DNA from: Weissella confusa
GTDB lineage: Bacteria > Bacillota > Bacilli > Lactobacillales > Lactobacillaceae
Assembly (NCBI GenBank): GCA_016466735.1
Contig: JAAOED010000008.1
Location: 1 to 64,000, forward strand
Length of the DNA: 64,000 nucleotides
Direction of reading: 5' to 3'
In this document: one piece after another, positions 56,306 to 64,000 of the stretch
Layout: each line of letters starts with the position of its first letter
Position numbering within the stretch: position 1 is the stretch's first letter
Translations under genes and position numbers: made by a program
The notes under the pieces: model-generated
Databases searched by the model: none
The model's input: only the letters and a program-made list of their open reading frames with translations
Told to the model about the DNA's origin: nothing

Positions 56306-56341
56306 GAAAAAAGCCTGGCCTCAATGAATGAAGCCAGGCTA
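56306..56341 (-). terminator. Terminator of the methionine transporter operon
   Basis: On the minus strand AGCCTGGC pairs with GCCAGGCT and is followed by six T. Confidence 0.9.
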
Positions 56342-56349
56342 AGTTCATA

Positions 56350-57045
56350 TTATCCGTGATGTGCACGCTTAGCGAAGAAGTCACCAACGAATTGGATCAA
56401 CACGATAAGGAGCAAAATGATGATGGTTGCCAACCACATAACATCGTTTTGGAAACGTTGGTAACCAGTCACGATAGCAGTTGTACCAAGTCCACCGGCA
56501 CCGATAGCACCAGCCATGGCTGTCAAACCAACCAAGCTAATCAATGTAACCGTTGAGACACGAATCAATTCTGAACGACCTTCGCGTAGGTAAACGTCAG
56601 TAATGATGTCCCAGTTCGTTGCACCGAATGAGCGAGCGGCTTCAACCTTACCAGCATCAACACCCAACAAAGCGACTTGCACTTGGCGAGCGTAGAATGG
56701 GAAGACACCCAACGACAATGGCACAAGGGCGGCCGTCGTACCGATTGTGGTACCAACAATTAATTGCGTCAAAGGTGAGAAGGCCACCACCATGATGATA
56801 AATGGAATGGCACGGCCGACAGAGACGACCTTATCCAAGATTTGGAATACGGTACGGTTCGGCGTAATACCGTTTTCAGTCGTTAGAACCAAACCAGTTC
56901 CGAAAGCAAGCCCAAGCAAGCCACCAAAGAAGGCTGAACCGATGGTCATGTAAATAGTTTGCCAGATGGCAATTCCCCAGCCGTAGTCACCACTCCAGCC
57001 AAGTTGATAAACATTTGGAAATGTCGTTTCAATCCAGTGAATCAT
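56350..57045 (-). CDS. metI: Methionine ABC transporter permease MetI
   Basis: A 231-aa inner membrane permease with five to six helices. The conserved EAA-type loop reads EAARSFGATNWDIITDVYLREG and the segment GLTAMAGAIGAGGLGTTAIVTGYQRF is typical of MetI. Its start overlaps the metN stop. Third gene of metQNI. Confidence 0.94.
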   Translation of the reverse strand: MIHWIETTFPNVYQLGWSGDYGWGIAIWQTIYMTIGSAFFGGLLGLAFGTGLVLTTENGITPNRTVFQILDKVVSVGRAIPFIIMVVAFSPLTQLIVGTTIGTTAALVPLSLGVFPFYARQVQVALLGVDAGKVEAARSFGATNWDIITDVYLREGRSELIRVSTVTLISLVGLTAMAGAIGAGGLGTTAIVTGYQRFQNDVMWLATIIILLLIVLIQFVGDFFAKRAHHG

Positions 57046-58094
57046 TAGTTTTGTCCTCCCTTAGCAAGTTCGACAATCTTAACACCGTGATCAGCAAAGC
57101 TTGCCTTAGCTGTCGCACGTTGTGAATCAGTTCCCTTGAAGATAGCGATAGCCAAGCCAACCGGCGTCTTCGTCAAGATCTCCATGTTTGAGTACAACAA
57201 GTTTGTTGTGACACCGTAGTCGGCGTAAATCGTTGATAGCAATGGTTGTGCCGTATCAGCACCAACGTAATCGATTTGCAAAAGCTCTTCATCAGCTGAC
57301 AATGGTTGCTCAGCCAAAAGCTCATTAACCTTTTCAAGCGCTTCGTCACGGTTCGTGGCCGTGTTAATGAAGTCCTTCGTCAATTGCTTTTGTGGGTTCG
57401 TGAAGATTTCAAGCAATGAACCGCGTTCGATGATGGCACCATTTTCCATCACAGCAACCTTGTTAGCCGCTTCCTTAACGGCCTGCATTTCGTGCGTAAT
57501 CAACACAATGGTCAAACCAAGTTCTTGGTTCAATTGCTTCAACAAGGCCAAAATTTGGTTGGTCGTCTTAGGATCCAAGGCTGATGTGGCTTCGTCAGAA
57601 ATCAAAATTTCAGGGTCGTTAGCCAAGGCGCGCGCGATGGCAACACGTTGCTTTTGACCACCAGAAAGTTGAGAAGGGTAGTTCTCAGCGCGGTCAGCCA
57701 AGCCAACCAATTCAAGCAATTCATTAACCTTAGCAGCCTTCTCAGCCTTTGATAGGTTAGAGTGCTTCAATGGTTGCGCAACGTTACCAAACACCGTCAA
57801 CTCGCTCATCAAGTTAAAGTGTTGGAAAATCATCCCAATCTTCTTACGCTCGTCACGCAATTGCGCAGGGCTCAACGTTGTCATTTCAGTACCGTTCACC
57901 AAAACAGACCCTGAAGTAGGACGTTGCAACAAGTTAATCGTACGCACTAGCGTTGACTTACCGGCCCCAGAATAACCAACGATTCCGTAGATATCACCTT
58001 TTTCAATTGTGATAGATTCGTTTTGAACCGCCACAATTTCTCGATTCTTTTGCTTAAATGTCACGTTGACATCAGTTAGTTGAATAACAGCCAT
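57045..58094 (-). CDS. metN: Methionine ABC transporter ATP-binding protein MetN
   Basis: A 349-aa ATPase. Walker A YSGAGKST is at 41-48; [17 protein letters not shown] and Walker [14 protein letters not shown] follow. The C-terminal ~90 residues form the NIL domain that binds methionine and inhibits transport. Overlaps metI by one base. Confidence 0.95.
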   Translation of the reverse strand: MAVIQLTDVNVTFKQKNREIVAVQNESITIEKGDIYGIVGYSGAGKSTLVRTINLLQRPTSGSVLVNGTEMTTLSPAQLRDERKKIGMIFQHFNLMSELTVFGNVAQPLKHSNLSKAEKAAKVNELLELVGLADRAENYPSQLSGGQKQRVAIARALANDPEILISDEATSALDPKTTNQILALLKQLNQELGLTIVLITHEMQAVKEAANKVAVMENGAIIERGSLLEIFTNPQKQLTKDFINTATNRDEALEKVNELLAEQPLSADEELLQIDYVGADTAQPLLSTIYADYGVTTNLLYSNMEILTKTPVGLAIAIFKGTDSQRATAKASFADHGVKIVELAKGGQN

Positions 58095-58159
58095 TAAAAT
58101 CTCTCCTTATTAATCTCAATATGTATCACCGCTCGTGAAAGCGGTGGGGGTGAAGTTGA

Positions 58160-58990
58160 TTACTTCAATGTGATGTCCCAAGCTGGAATTTCAGCTTGAC
58201 CCCAAGTCTTCTTCAAGTAGTTCTTAGTGGCCTTTGTTTGGTAAGCCTTAACAACTTGCTTGTAGATCTTCTTGTTAGCGTTCTTCTTAGAAGCTGCGAT
58301 GACGTTGATCCACTTCTTTGAATCCTTGTTAACCGGCTCAACGTAGATAGCTGAGCTCAACTTCAACTTCGCTTGTTGCGCGTAGTTCGTGTTGATGACC
58401 GCACCATCAACTGACTTCAATGATGAAGGCGTTTGGTCAGCAGCCACTTCCTTGATGTCCAAGTTCAACTTGTTCGTCTTGATATCCTTAACCGTTGGCA
58501 TATCAACACCCTTCTTCAAGGTAATCAAACCAGCTGATTGCAACAACGTCAATGCACGTGCTTCGTTAGTTGCGTCGTTAGGAACGGCGATTGCATCACC
58601 CTTCTTAAACTTCTTAACTGACTTGTACTTTTCTGAGTACAGACGGATTGGCGTGATGAAAGTCTTACCAATTGCCTTAACGGCGTTCTTGTTTGACTTG
58701 TTCCAGTTTTCCAAGAAGTAGTAGTGTTGGAATGAGTTCAAGTCCAATGAGCCATCAGCCACAGCCTTGTTAGGTTGGTTGTAGTCCGTGAAGACCTTTG
58801 TCTTAATTGTGATGCCGTACTTCTTCTTAGCCGTCTTAGCAACTTCTTCCCAAACGCCCTTGTCAGACGTTCCGACGATACCAACCGTCACAGTCTTTGA
58901 ATCAGCTGAAACAGCCGTAGCAGGCAAAACAACAGATGCAGTCAATGCTGCTGCGGCGACCGCAACACCAGTCTTAAATACCTTGTTCAT
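58160..58990 (-). CDS. metQ: Methionine-binding protein, MetQ/NlpA family, without lipobox
   Basis: A 276-aa substrate-binding protein. The mature part starts near KTVTVGIVGTSDKGVWEEVAKTAKKKYG and continues with DLNSFQHYYFL, FITPIRLYSEKYKSVKKFKKGDAIAVPNDATNEARALTLLQ, all NlpA features. Residues 1-29 look like a cleavable signal (ATAVSA|DS) but have no cysteine, and the whole protein has none, so it cannot be lipid-anchored in the usual way. It is the first gene behind the T-box leader. Confidence 0.9.
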   Translation of the reverse strand: MNKVFKTGVAVAAAALTASVVLPATAVSADSKTVTVGIVGTSDKGVWEEVAKTAKKKYGITIKTKVFTDYNQPNKAVADGSLDLNSFQHYYFLENWNKSNKNAVKAIGKTFITPIRLYSEKYKSVKKFKKGDAIAVPNDATNEARALTLLQSAGLITLKKGVDMPTVKDIKTNKLNLDIKEVAADQTPSSLKSVDGAVINTNYAQQAKLKLSSAIYVEPVNKDSKKWINVIAASKKNANKKIYKQVVKAYQTKATKNYLKKTWGQAEIPAWDITLK

Positions 58991-59061
58991 AAATAAAAAT
59001 CTCCCAAATAATAAAGTTCATGTCCCATTTCAATAATGTGTAAGTCTCAAACAGGTGAGTA

Positions 59062-59396
59062 GAAAAAGAAAAAACTCGTTTCCATGTGACCATTCAAATA
59101 AATTGATGATCAAATAGAAACGAGTCTTCGTGTTACCATTCTACTTCATCTGGAGCGTTGCCACTCCAGACCTTAACAACGAGCGGGCAGTGAGCGAGAT
59201 GATGCTTTGCCGATTCGTGTGTCTTGTAACGTAGACCAATCCGTCGCCAGCTTACAGACTTGCTGCTCACCAACGCCAATCACAGGCCATTTTCAGATAC
59301 AATCCACATAACAACTCACACCGAACGTTGTCTCTCTTTGATGCTTCAGGTAACTTACTTTCCTGCTCAACTTGTTTAAAACTTATAAAATGCTTG
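59062..59396 (-). promoter_or_regulatory. T-box leader (methionine) upstream of metQ
   Basis: Read on the minus strand, the T-box core AGAATGGTAACACG (59129-59142) is followed by a terminator whose arms are 59117-59126 and 59074-59083 (ACTCGTTTC/GAAACGAGT) and a T-rich run at 59062-59073. Upstream is a long stem I region with AGTA and with an ATG in CTGAAAATGGCC that may be the Met specifier. Uncharged initiator or elongator Met-tRNA would favour read-through. The specifier assignment is inference supported by the downstream genes. Confidence 0.85.
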
Positions 59397-59402
59397 ATTT
59401 GT

Positions 59403-59431
59403 ATATTAACTGATTCTGAGAAACGTGTCAA
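59403..59431 (-). promoter_or_regulatory. Promoter of the metQNI operon
   Basis: On the minus strand TTGACA (59431-59426) and TAATAT (59408-59403) with a 17-nt spacer. Confidence 0.82.
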
Positions 59432-59440
59432 CAGGAAAAG

Positions 59441-60115
59441 TTACTTTGTTTCCAAACGGTCTTGACGAACGAAGAACCAAACGAAGGCCAATAGGATTGG
59501 CGCACCGAATAGTGTGTAGTCGCCAATCATCAAACCAAGGAAGTGGGCAATAATCGCCGATCCCAAGAATGAGGCGATAACTAAACCAACGTTGCGTGTC
59601 TTAACGAATTGTGACTTATCGTGATTCAAGAATCCATTTGCCAATGTGGCACCGAATGTCTTTAAGTTACCAGTGCTCAAAACCGTGGCGTAAGGCATAC
59701 CACGCAACTTGCTGAACGTATCCGCTTGCATGGCCATGAAGATTGCCAAGACACTTAGCACAATCAATGAGTTCACGCGGGCTAGCTCAAGGAAGGCAAC
59801 GAATAGAACGCCAAGCAACTCGATGAAGACTGAACGCTCTTCCCATTGCACTTCATTCTTGAATGAAGCCTTCTTGATGAGTTGGTTCAAAACTGCGCCG
59901 ATGAAGAAGGCGATAACTGGCCAGAAAAACAAACTGGCGGCGTGCCACTTTCCAGACGCAACGTTAATACCAAGTTGCAATAGGTTACCACTTTGGAAAC
60001 TTGCAAAGCGGTTATCGTGAAAGGCGAAAGTATATGAGTCGATGTAACCGGCTGTACCGGCTAGCAACATACCTACGCGTAGAGACTCCTTATAAGGAAA
60101 CTTTTGTTCTGCCAT
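59441..60115 (-). CDS. DUF1275 (YoaK-like) membrane protein
   Basis: A 224-aa protein with about six hydrophobic segments. GTAGYIDSYTF near residues 20-30 and FQSGNLLQLGI are the family marks. The ATG at 60115 gives MAEQKFPYKESLRVG; a 68-codon in-frame extension is not supported. DUF1275 proteins are putative transporters of unknown substrate. Only a weak GGTGA ribosome site. Confidence 0.83.
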   Translation of the reverse strand: MAEQKFPYKESLRVGMLLAGTAGYIDSYTFAFHDNRFASFQSGNLLQLGINVASGKWHAASLFFWPVIAFFIGAVLNQLIKKASFKNEVQWEERSVFIELLGVLFVAFLELARVNSLIVLSVLAIFMAMQADTFSKLRGMPYATVLSTGNLKTFGATLANGFLNHDKSQFVKTRNVGLVIASFLGSAIIAHFLGLMIGDYTLFGAPILLAFVWFFVRQDRLETK

Positions 60116-60278
60116 GAACAAATTCACCAGCTTTCTACATATTAAAATTAAATAATTCCAAATATCAGTATACAACTTACTTTCGAGCAGTGCTAAAAAA
60201 GTGTGCTGGCGTTTAGGGACGTGAATTGTGGTAAAATATATGGCATATATACTTACGAAAGTTAGGGAGACGAACGTC

Positions 60279-61763
60279 ATGACAATGGCATTTCCGGATG
60301 ACAGTTTGGCATTGCACACAGATGCTTACCAACTATCAATGATGCAAACGTATTTTAAGAAGGGCATTCATGAACGCAAGGCAGTTTACGAAATGTACTT
60401 CCGCAAGATGCCTTTTAAAAATGGTTACGCGGTTTTCGCCGGACTGGAGCGTTTGGTTGAATACTTGAAGGGACTTCATTTTTCAGAAAGTGACATCGCA
60501 TACCTACGTGAAACAGGTGAGTTTGATGAAGACTTCATGGACTACTTGAAGGATTGGCGTTTTAAGGCGACGGTTCGTGCACCACGCGAAGGTGAAGTTG
60601 TCTTCAACAATGAGCCAATCTTGCAAGTTGAGGGAAGCGTTTTTGATGCGCAACTTGTGGAAACGCCACTATTGAACATCGTTAACTACCAAACGTTGAT
60701 TGCCACGAAGGCCTCTCGTATCCGTTCGGTTGTTGGTGATCAAACGCTGATGGAATTCGGAACTCGTCGTGCCCAAGAAATGGACGCGGCCCTATGGGGA
60801 ACACGTGCTGCTTATATCGGTGGCTTTAACGCAACGTCAAACGTGCGTGCCGGTAAGCTATTTGGTATTCCAATCTCTGGTACGCATGCCCACAGTTTGG
60901 TGCAAGTTTACCGTAATGATTACAAGGCCTTTAAGGCATATGCCGAGACGCACAAGGACGTCGTATTCCTAGTGGATACGTATGATACATTGCGTTCAGG
61001 TGTGCCATCAGCAATCCGTGTTGCCAAGGAAATGGGCGACAAGATTAACTTCATCGGGGTCCGCATTGATTCGGGTGACTTGGCTTACGTTTCAAAGGGT
61101 GTCCGCAAGATGCTTGATGAAGCCGGCTTCCCAGATGCCAAGATTGTGGCATCTAACGACCTGGACGAAGAAACAATTACGAGTTTGAAGCTGCAAGGGG
61201 CTAAGATTGACACTTGGGGTATCGGGACAAAGTTGATTACGGCTTATGACCAACCTGCATTGGGCGGTGTTTATAAGGTTGTTTCAGTCGAAAACGAAAA
61301 CGGTGAAATGGTGGATACCATCAAGATTTCAGGAACGGCTGAAAAGATTTCAAATCCTGGTAAGAAGCAAGTTTGGCGCATTACGCGTAACTCAGACGGA
61401 AAGTCACAAGGCGATTATGTGGCTCTTTGGGATGAAGATCCACGTGAGTTGACAGATGGTTTGTACATGTTCCACCCAAACTATCCTTACTTGAATAAGA
61501 CGGTTGTTGATTATACAGCCCGTCCAATCTTGCAAGATGTGTTTGTGGATGGTGAACTGGTCTATGACTTGCCAGCTTTGAATGATATTCGTGATTACAC
61601 AGCTGAGCACATCGAATCACTATGGTCTGAGTACCGTCGTGATTTGAACCCACAAGAATACCCAGTCGACTTGTCACAAGCCGCTTGGGATCACAAGATG
61701 AATTTGATTAAGGAGCTCCGTGAATACGTCTCTGAAGTCGCAAAAGAATACGAAGAGAATTAG
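60279..61763 (+). CDS. pncB: Nicotinate phosphoribosyltransferase
   Basis: A 494-aa enzyme that turns nicotinate and PRPP into nicotinate mononucleotide for NAD salvage. [15 protein letters not shown] at the start, [31 protein letters not shown], and [11 protein letters not shown] (PRPP/phosphate region) are diagnostic. GGGAGA precedes the ATG at 60279; an extended -10 TGG-TAAAAT lies at 60229-60237. nadE follows after 10 nt, so both salvage steps are in one operon. Confidence 0.94.
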   Translation: MTMAFPDDSLALHTDAYQLSMMQTYFKKGIHERKAVYEMYFRKMPFKNGYAVFAGLERLVEYLKGLHFSESDIAYLRETGEFDEDFMDYLKDWRFKATVRAPREGEVVFNNEPILQVEGSVFDAQLVETPLLNIVNYQTLIATKASRIRSVVGDQTLMEFGTRRAQEMDAALWGTRAAYIGGFNATSNVRAGKLFGIPISGTHAHSLVQVYRNDYKAFKAYAETHKDVVFLVDTYDTLRSGVPSAIRVAKEMGDKINFIGVRIDSGDLAYVSKGVRKMLDEAGFPDAKIVASNDLDEETITSLKLQGAKIDTWGIGTKLITAYDQPALGGVYKVVSVENENGEMVDTIKISGTAEKISNPGKKQVWRITRNSDGKSQGDYVALWDEDPRELTDGLYMFHPNYPYLNKTVVDYTARPILQDVFVDGELVYDLPALNDIRDYTAEHIESLWSEYRRDLNPQEYPVDLSQAAWDHKMNLIKELREYVSEVAKEYEEN

Positions 61764-61773
61764 GAGCGTCATC

Positions 61774-62598
61774 ATGCGAGATTTGCAAAAGAAGATTATT
61801 GATACGTTGGGTGTCCAAGCAACCATTGACCCTGAAACGGAATTCCGTCGTTCAGTGGAATTGTTGAAGGCTTACCTTAAGAAAACTGGGATGAAGACGC
61901 TGGTTTTGGGAATCTCAGGTGGTCAAGATTCAACGCTTGCTGGTAAGATGTCACAAACCGCAGCTGAAGAGTTGCGTGCTGAGACTGGGGATGCGGACTA
62001 CAAGTTTGTAGCCATGCGTTTGCCATACAACGCCCAAGCTGATGAGCAAGATGCCTTGGATTCAATTGCTTGGCAACAAGCTGACCAAACAATTCGTGTA
62101 AACATCGAAGACTCTGTTCAAGGTGTGGTCAAGCAACTTGAAGCAGCAGGTGTTACGGTGTCAGACTTTAACAAGGGTAACATCAAGGCCCGTGAGCGTA
62201 TGATCGCGCAATACGGTGTTGCTGGAGCTATGCATGGTGTTGTTGTTGGAACTGACCACGCAGCTGAAGCGTTGGCTGGTTTCTACACAAAGTTTGGTGA
62301 TGGTGCGGCTGATATCACGCCATTGTACCGTTTGAACAAGCGCCAAGGACGTCAAATCTTGGCTTACTTGGGTGCGCCTGAACACTTGTACCAAAAGACG
62401 CCAACGGCTGATTTGGAAGAAGACCGTCCAGCGTTGCCTGACGAAGTAGCTTTGGGTGTTACTTACGATGCAATCGATGACTACCTAGAAGGTAAGGATG
62501 TCGCTGAAAAGGATGCCATCCAAATCGAGAAGTTGTTTACGACAACTGAGCACAAGCGCCAATCACCAGTCACTGTTTTCGATGAGTGGTGGAAGTAA
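61774..62598 (+). CDS. nadE: Ammonia-dependent NAD+ synthetase
   Basis: A 274-aa N-type ATP pyrophosphatase. The signature SGGQDS is at 48-53, and [28 protein letters not shown] and [17 protein letters not shown] are typical. No glutaminase domain, so it uses ammonia. The ATG at 61774 has TAGGAG upstream; the in-frame extension overlaps pncB and is not used. Confidence 0.95.
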   Translation: MRDLQKKIIDTLGVQATIDPETEFRRSVELLKAYLKKTGMKTLVLGISGGQDSTLAGKMSQTAAEELRAETGDADYKFVAMRLPYNAQADEQDALDSIAWQQADQTIRVNIEDSVQGVVKQLEAAGVTVSDFNKGNIKARERMIAQYGVAGAMHGVVVGTDHAAEALAGFYTKFGDGAADITPLYRLNKRQGRQILAYLGAPEHLYQKTPTADLEEDRPALPDEVALGVTYDAIDDYLEGKDVAEKDAIQIEKLFTTTEHKRQSPVTVFDEWWK

Positions 62599-62614
62599 AA
62601 CGTTATACGAATTG

Positions 62615-62649
62615 AGACCTGTTTCCTGCTGGGAAACAGGTCTTTTTTG
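62615..62649 (+). terminator. Terminator of pncB-nadE
   Basis: AGACCTGTTTCC pairs with GGAAACAGGTCT and is followed by six T. Confidence 0.93.
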
Positions 62650-62842
62650 TAATAAAAATGTATTGTGTATATTTTGACAATCGTTAAAATGATAAAACCC
62701 TAATGTAACAGAACGTTAGGTTGTTGGTTACGAATGTATAGGAATAAATTTACGACCAAAAATTTGTATATAAATTAATTAAACAATACCATATCAGTGT
62801 TTTTTAATCGTCATTCACTAATAGTTAGGAATAAATATTCAT

Positions 62843-62871
62843 TTGACGTTTGTATTTATTTTTCCGATAAT
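62843..62871 (+). promoter_or_regulatory. Candidate promoter of the ribonucleotide reductase gene
   Basis: TTGACG (62843-62848) and GATAAT (62866-62871) with a 17-nt spacer. The 290-nt A/T-rich region before the gene also has an imperfect palindrome CCTAATGT-AACA-GAACGTTAGG (about 62699-62720), the repeated word TAGGAATAAAT (62740s and 62826-62836) and an inverted repeat TTCGT-(5)-ACGAA near 62896-62911. No cobalamin riboswitch is recognisable. Confidence 0.55.
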
Positions 62872-62936
62872 AAACACAACAAACAATTGGAAACGTTCGT
62901 ATACTAACGAATTGTTACTGAAAAGGGGTATTGGAA

Positions 62937-64000
62937 ATGGGGTCTATTAAGTTATCAGACGCGTTTGTTGCCGAAACAATTGCGAACATTAAGCCACACT
63001 GGGGAACGTTGGGCTGGGTAACCTACAAGCGTACGTATGCACGTTGGAATGATGCAGCGGGCCGTACGGAAGAATGGCATGAGACGGTTAAGCGTGTAAT
63101 CGAAGGAAACATCAACTTGGATCCACGTTTGCAAGAAGGGACAGCATCAGTTGCGGATATTGATGCGCTACAAATCGAAGCCGAAGAGTTGTTCCGTGCG
63201 ATTTACTCATTGTCTGCAACGCCATCTGGTCGTAACTTGTGGATCTCAGGTACGCCGTATCAAGAGGCGCACGGGGATGCGTTGAACAACTGCTGGTTTG
63301 TGGCAATGCGCCCACAAGCATACGGTGAGAGTCACATCGTGCCACCATATGCAGATAAGCAAGAAATCATGGCCTCAATGCCATTTGCTTTCTTGTTCGA
63401 CCAATTGATGAAGGGTGGCGGTGTTGGTGTTTCTGTGACACAAAAGAACGTCGCGCAAATGCCGGCAGTTGCCCAAACAGTTGATGCAACTATCGTGATT
63501 AACCCTGAAGCTGATGCTTATGAAGAGGCTCGTATTGCTGGTGCTGATAACGCAACTGAAATTATGGTTGGGGACGCCGATGTTGTGACAGTGCCTGACA
63601 CGCGTGAAGGTTGGGTATTGATGACGGCTGATTTGATTGATCGCCACTTCCGTCAAGATATGAAGCGCGCGGTGGTTTATGATATTTCAGCTATCCGTGC
63701 TAAGGGGGCTAAGATCAAGGGCTTTGGTGGTGTTGCTTCTGGTCCAGCGCCGTTGATTGAATTGATTCAAGATGTGAACGACTTGTTGAACGACACGTTG
63801 GGTGAGCACTTGTCATCAGTTGACTGCACGGACATCGCCAACTTGATTGGTAAGACAGTTGTTTCTGGTGGTGTGCGTCGTTCTGCAGAAATCGCGCTTG
63901 GGGATGCCGATGATGCGGCCTTCGTTGCGATGAAGCAAGACAAGGAAAAGCTCTACCACCACCGTTGGGCATCTAACAATTCTGTTTTCGTAACGGCTGA
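62937..64000 (+). CDS. rtpR: Adenosylcobalamin-dependent (class II) ribonucleoside-triphosphate reductase, 5' part
   Basis: The first 354 residues of a gene that runs off the window. IKPHWGTLGWVTYKRTYARW, VKRVIEGNINLDPRLQEG, ATPSGRNLWISGTPYQ, DALNNCWFVAMRPQ, MPFAFLFDQLMKGGGVGVSV and GVRRSAEIALG closely follow the monomeric enzyme of Lactobacillus leichmannii, including Cys119-type cysteine of the NNCWF motif. It reduces ribonucleoside triphosphates in a B12-dependent, oxygen-independent way. AAAGGGG lies upstream of the ATG. The catalytic loop and C-terminal cysteines are beyond the window. Confidence 0.92.
   Translation, partial: MGSIKLSDAFVAETIANIKPHWGTLGWVTYKRTYARWNDAAGRTEEWHETVKRVIEGNINLDPRLQEGTASVADIDALQIEAEELFRAIYSLSATPSGRNLWISGTPYQEAHGDALNNCWFVAMRPQAYGESHIVPPYADKQEIMASMPFAFLFDQLMKGGGVGVSVTQKNVAQMPAVAQTVDATIVINPEADAYEEARIAGADNATEIMVGDADVVTVPDTREGWVLMTADLIDRHFRQDMKRAVVYDISAIRAKGAKIKGFGGVASGPAPLIELIQDVNDLLNDTLGEHLSSVDCTDIANLIGKTVVSGGVRRSAEIALGDADDAAFVAMKQDKEKLYHHRWASNNSVFVTA

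Noticed and set aside
62650..62936. Cobalamin riboswitch upstream of the reductase
   Set aside because: No B12-box-like conserved segment and the region is too A/T rich; only a promoter and short repeats are seen.

Overview
The window looks like a chromosomal stretch from a low-to-mid GC lactic acid bacterium of the Leuconostocaceae/Weissella group. Support comes from ctsR-clpC placed directly before rpoB-rpoC, a monomeric cobalamin-type ribonucleotide reductase like that of Lactobacillus leichmannii, a short adenylate kinase, strong TTG-Leu/CAA-Gln/TCA-Ser codon preference, and protein resemblance from memory. The genus is an inference; no search was run. I see no rRNA operon, prophage, insertion sequence or CRISPR array.

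Layout. 1-2.3 kb: a truncated copy of a structured intergenic repeat, the carboxypeptidase dacA, then a four-gene tRNA cluster (Leu-TAG, Thr-AGT, Gly-GCC, Arg-ACG). 2.4-13.2 kb: ctsR-clpC under a likely CtsR operator, then rpoB (behind a three-way-junction leader ending in an intrinsic terminator) and rpoC. 13.3-26 kb: mostly housekeeping and accessory single genes (iron alcohol dehydrogenase, acetyltransferase + rRNA methylase, XRE regulator + methylase, ClC chloride transporter, AAA-DUF4143 ATPase behind a 40-bp-period palindrome array, PepF, alpha/beta hydrolase, MFS permease, LOG protein). 25.9-35.3 kb: a replication, repair and translation block (rsmC-tadA-ffs-dnaX-ybaB-recR-yaaL, tmk-darA-holB-rsmI-acyl-ACP thioesterase, galE). 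35.3-36 kb: two large inverted-repeat elements. 36-39.8 kb: tsaB-rimI-rimI-tsaD for the tRNA t6A modification and N-terminal acetylation, then a convergent polyprenyl diphosphate synthase. 40-54 kb: the full S10-spc-alpha ribosomal protein supercluster (rpsJ to rplQ) with secY, adk, infA and rpoA, but with no rpsN. 54.2-55.5 kb: two very small NfeD-like OB-fold proteins in front of an SPFH protein. 55.5-60.1 kb (minus): CPBP protease-like protein, a T-box-controlled methionine ABC transporter (metQNI) and a DUF1275 protein. 60.2-64 kb: NAD salvage (pncB-nadE) and the 5' part of a class II ribonucleotide reductase.

Themes that tie genes together: gene expression machinery (RNA polymerase, ribosome, tRNA and rRNA modification) dominates. 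A Thr tRNA with A at the wobble position and the deaminase TadA occur in the same window, suggesting inosine decoding beyond Arg. Several leaders (rpoB, rpsJ, metQ) look RNA-regulated. The strongest candidates for undescribed biology are the covarying structured repeat family (58-170, 14552-14802, 35678-35929), the giant hairpin at 35409-35602, the 40-bp palindrome array at 19165-19296, and the rpoB leader at 5517-5606.
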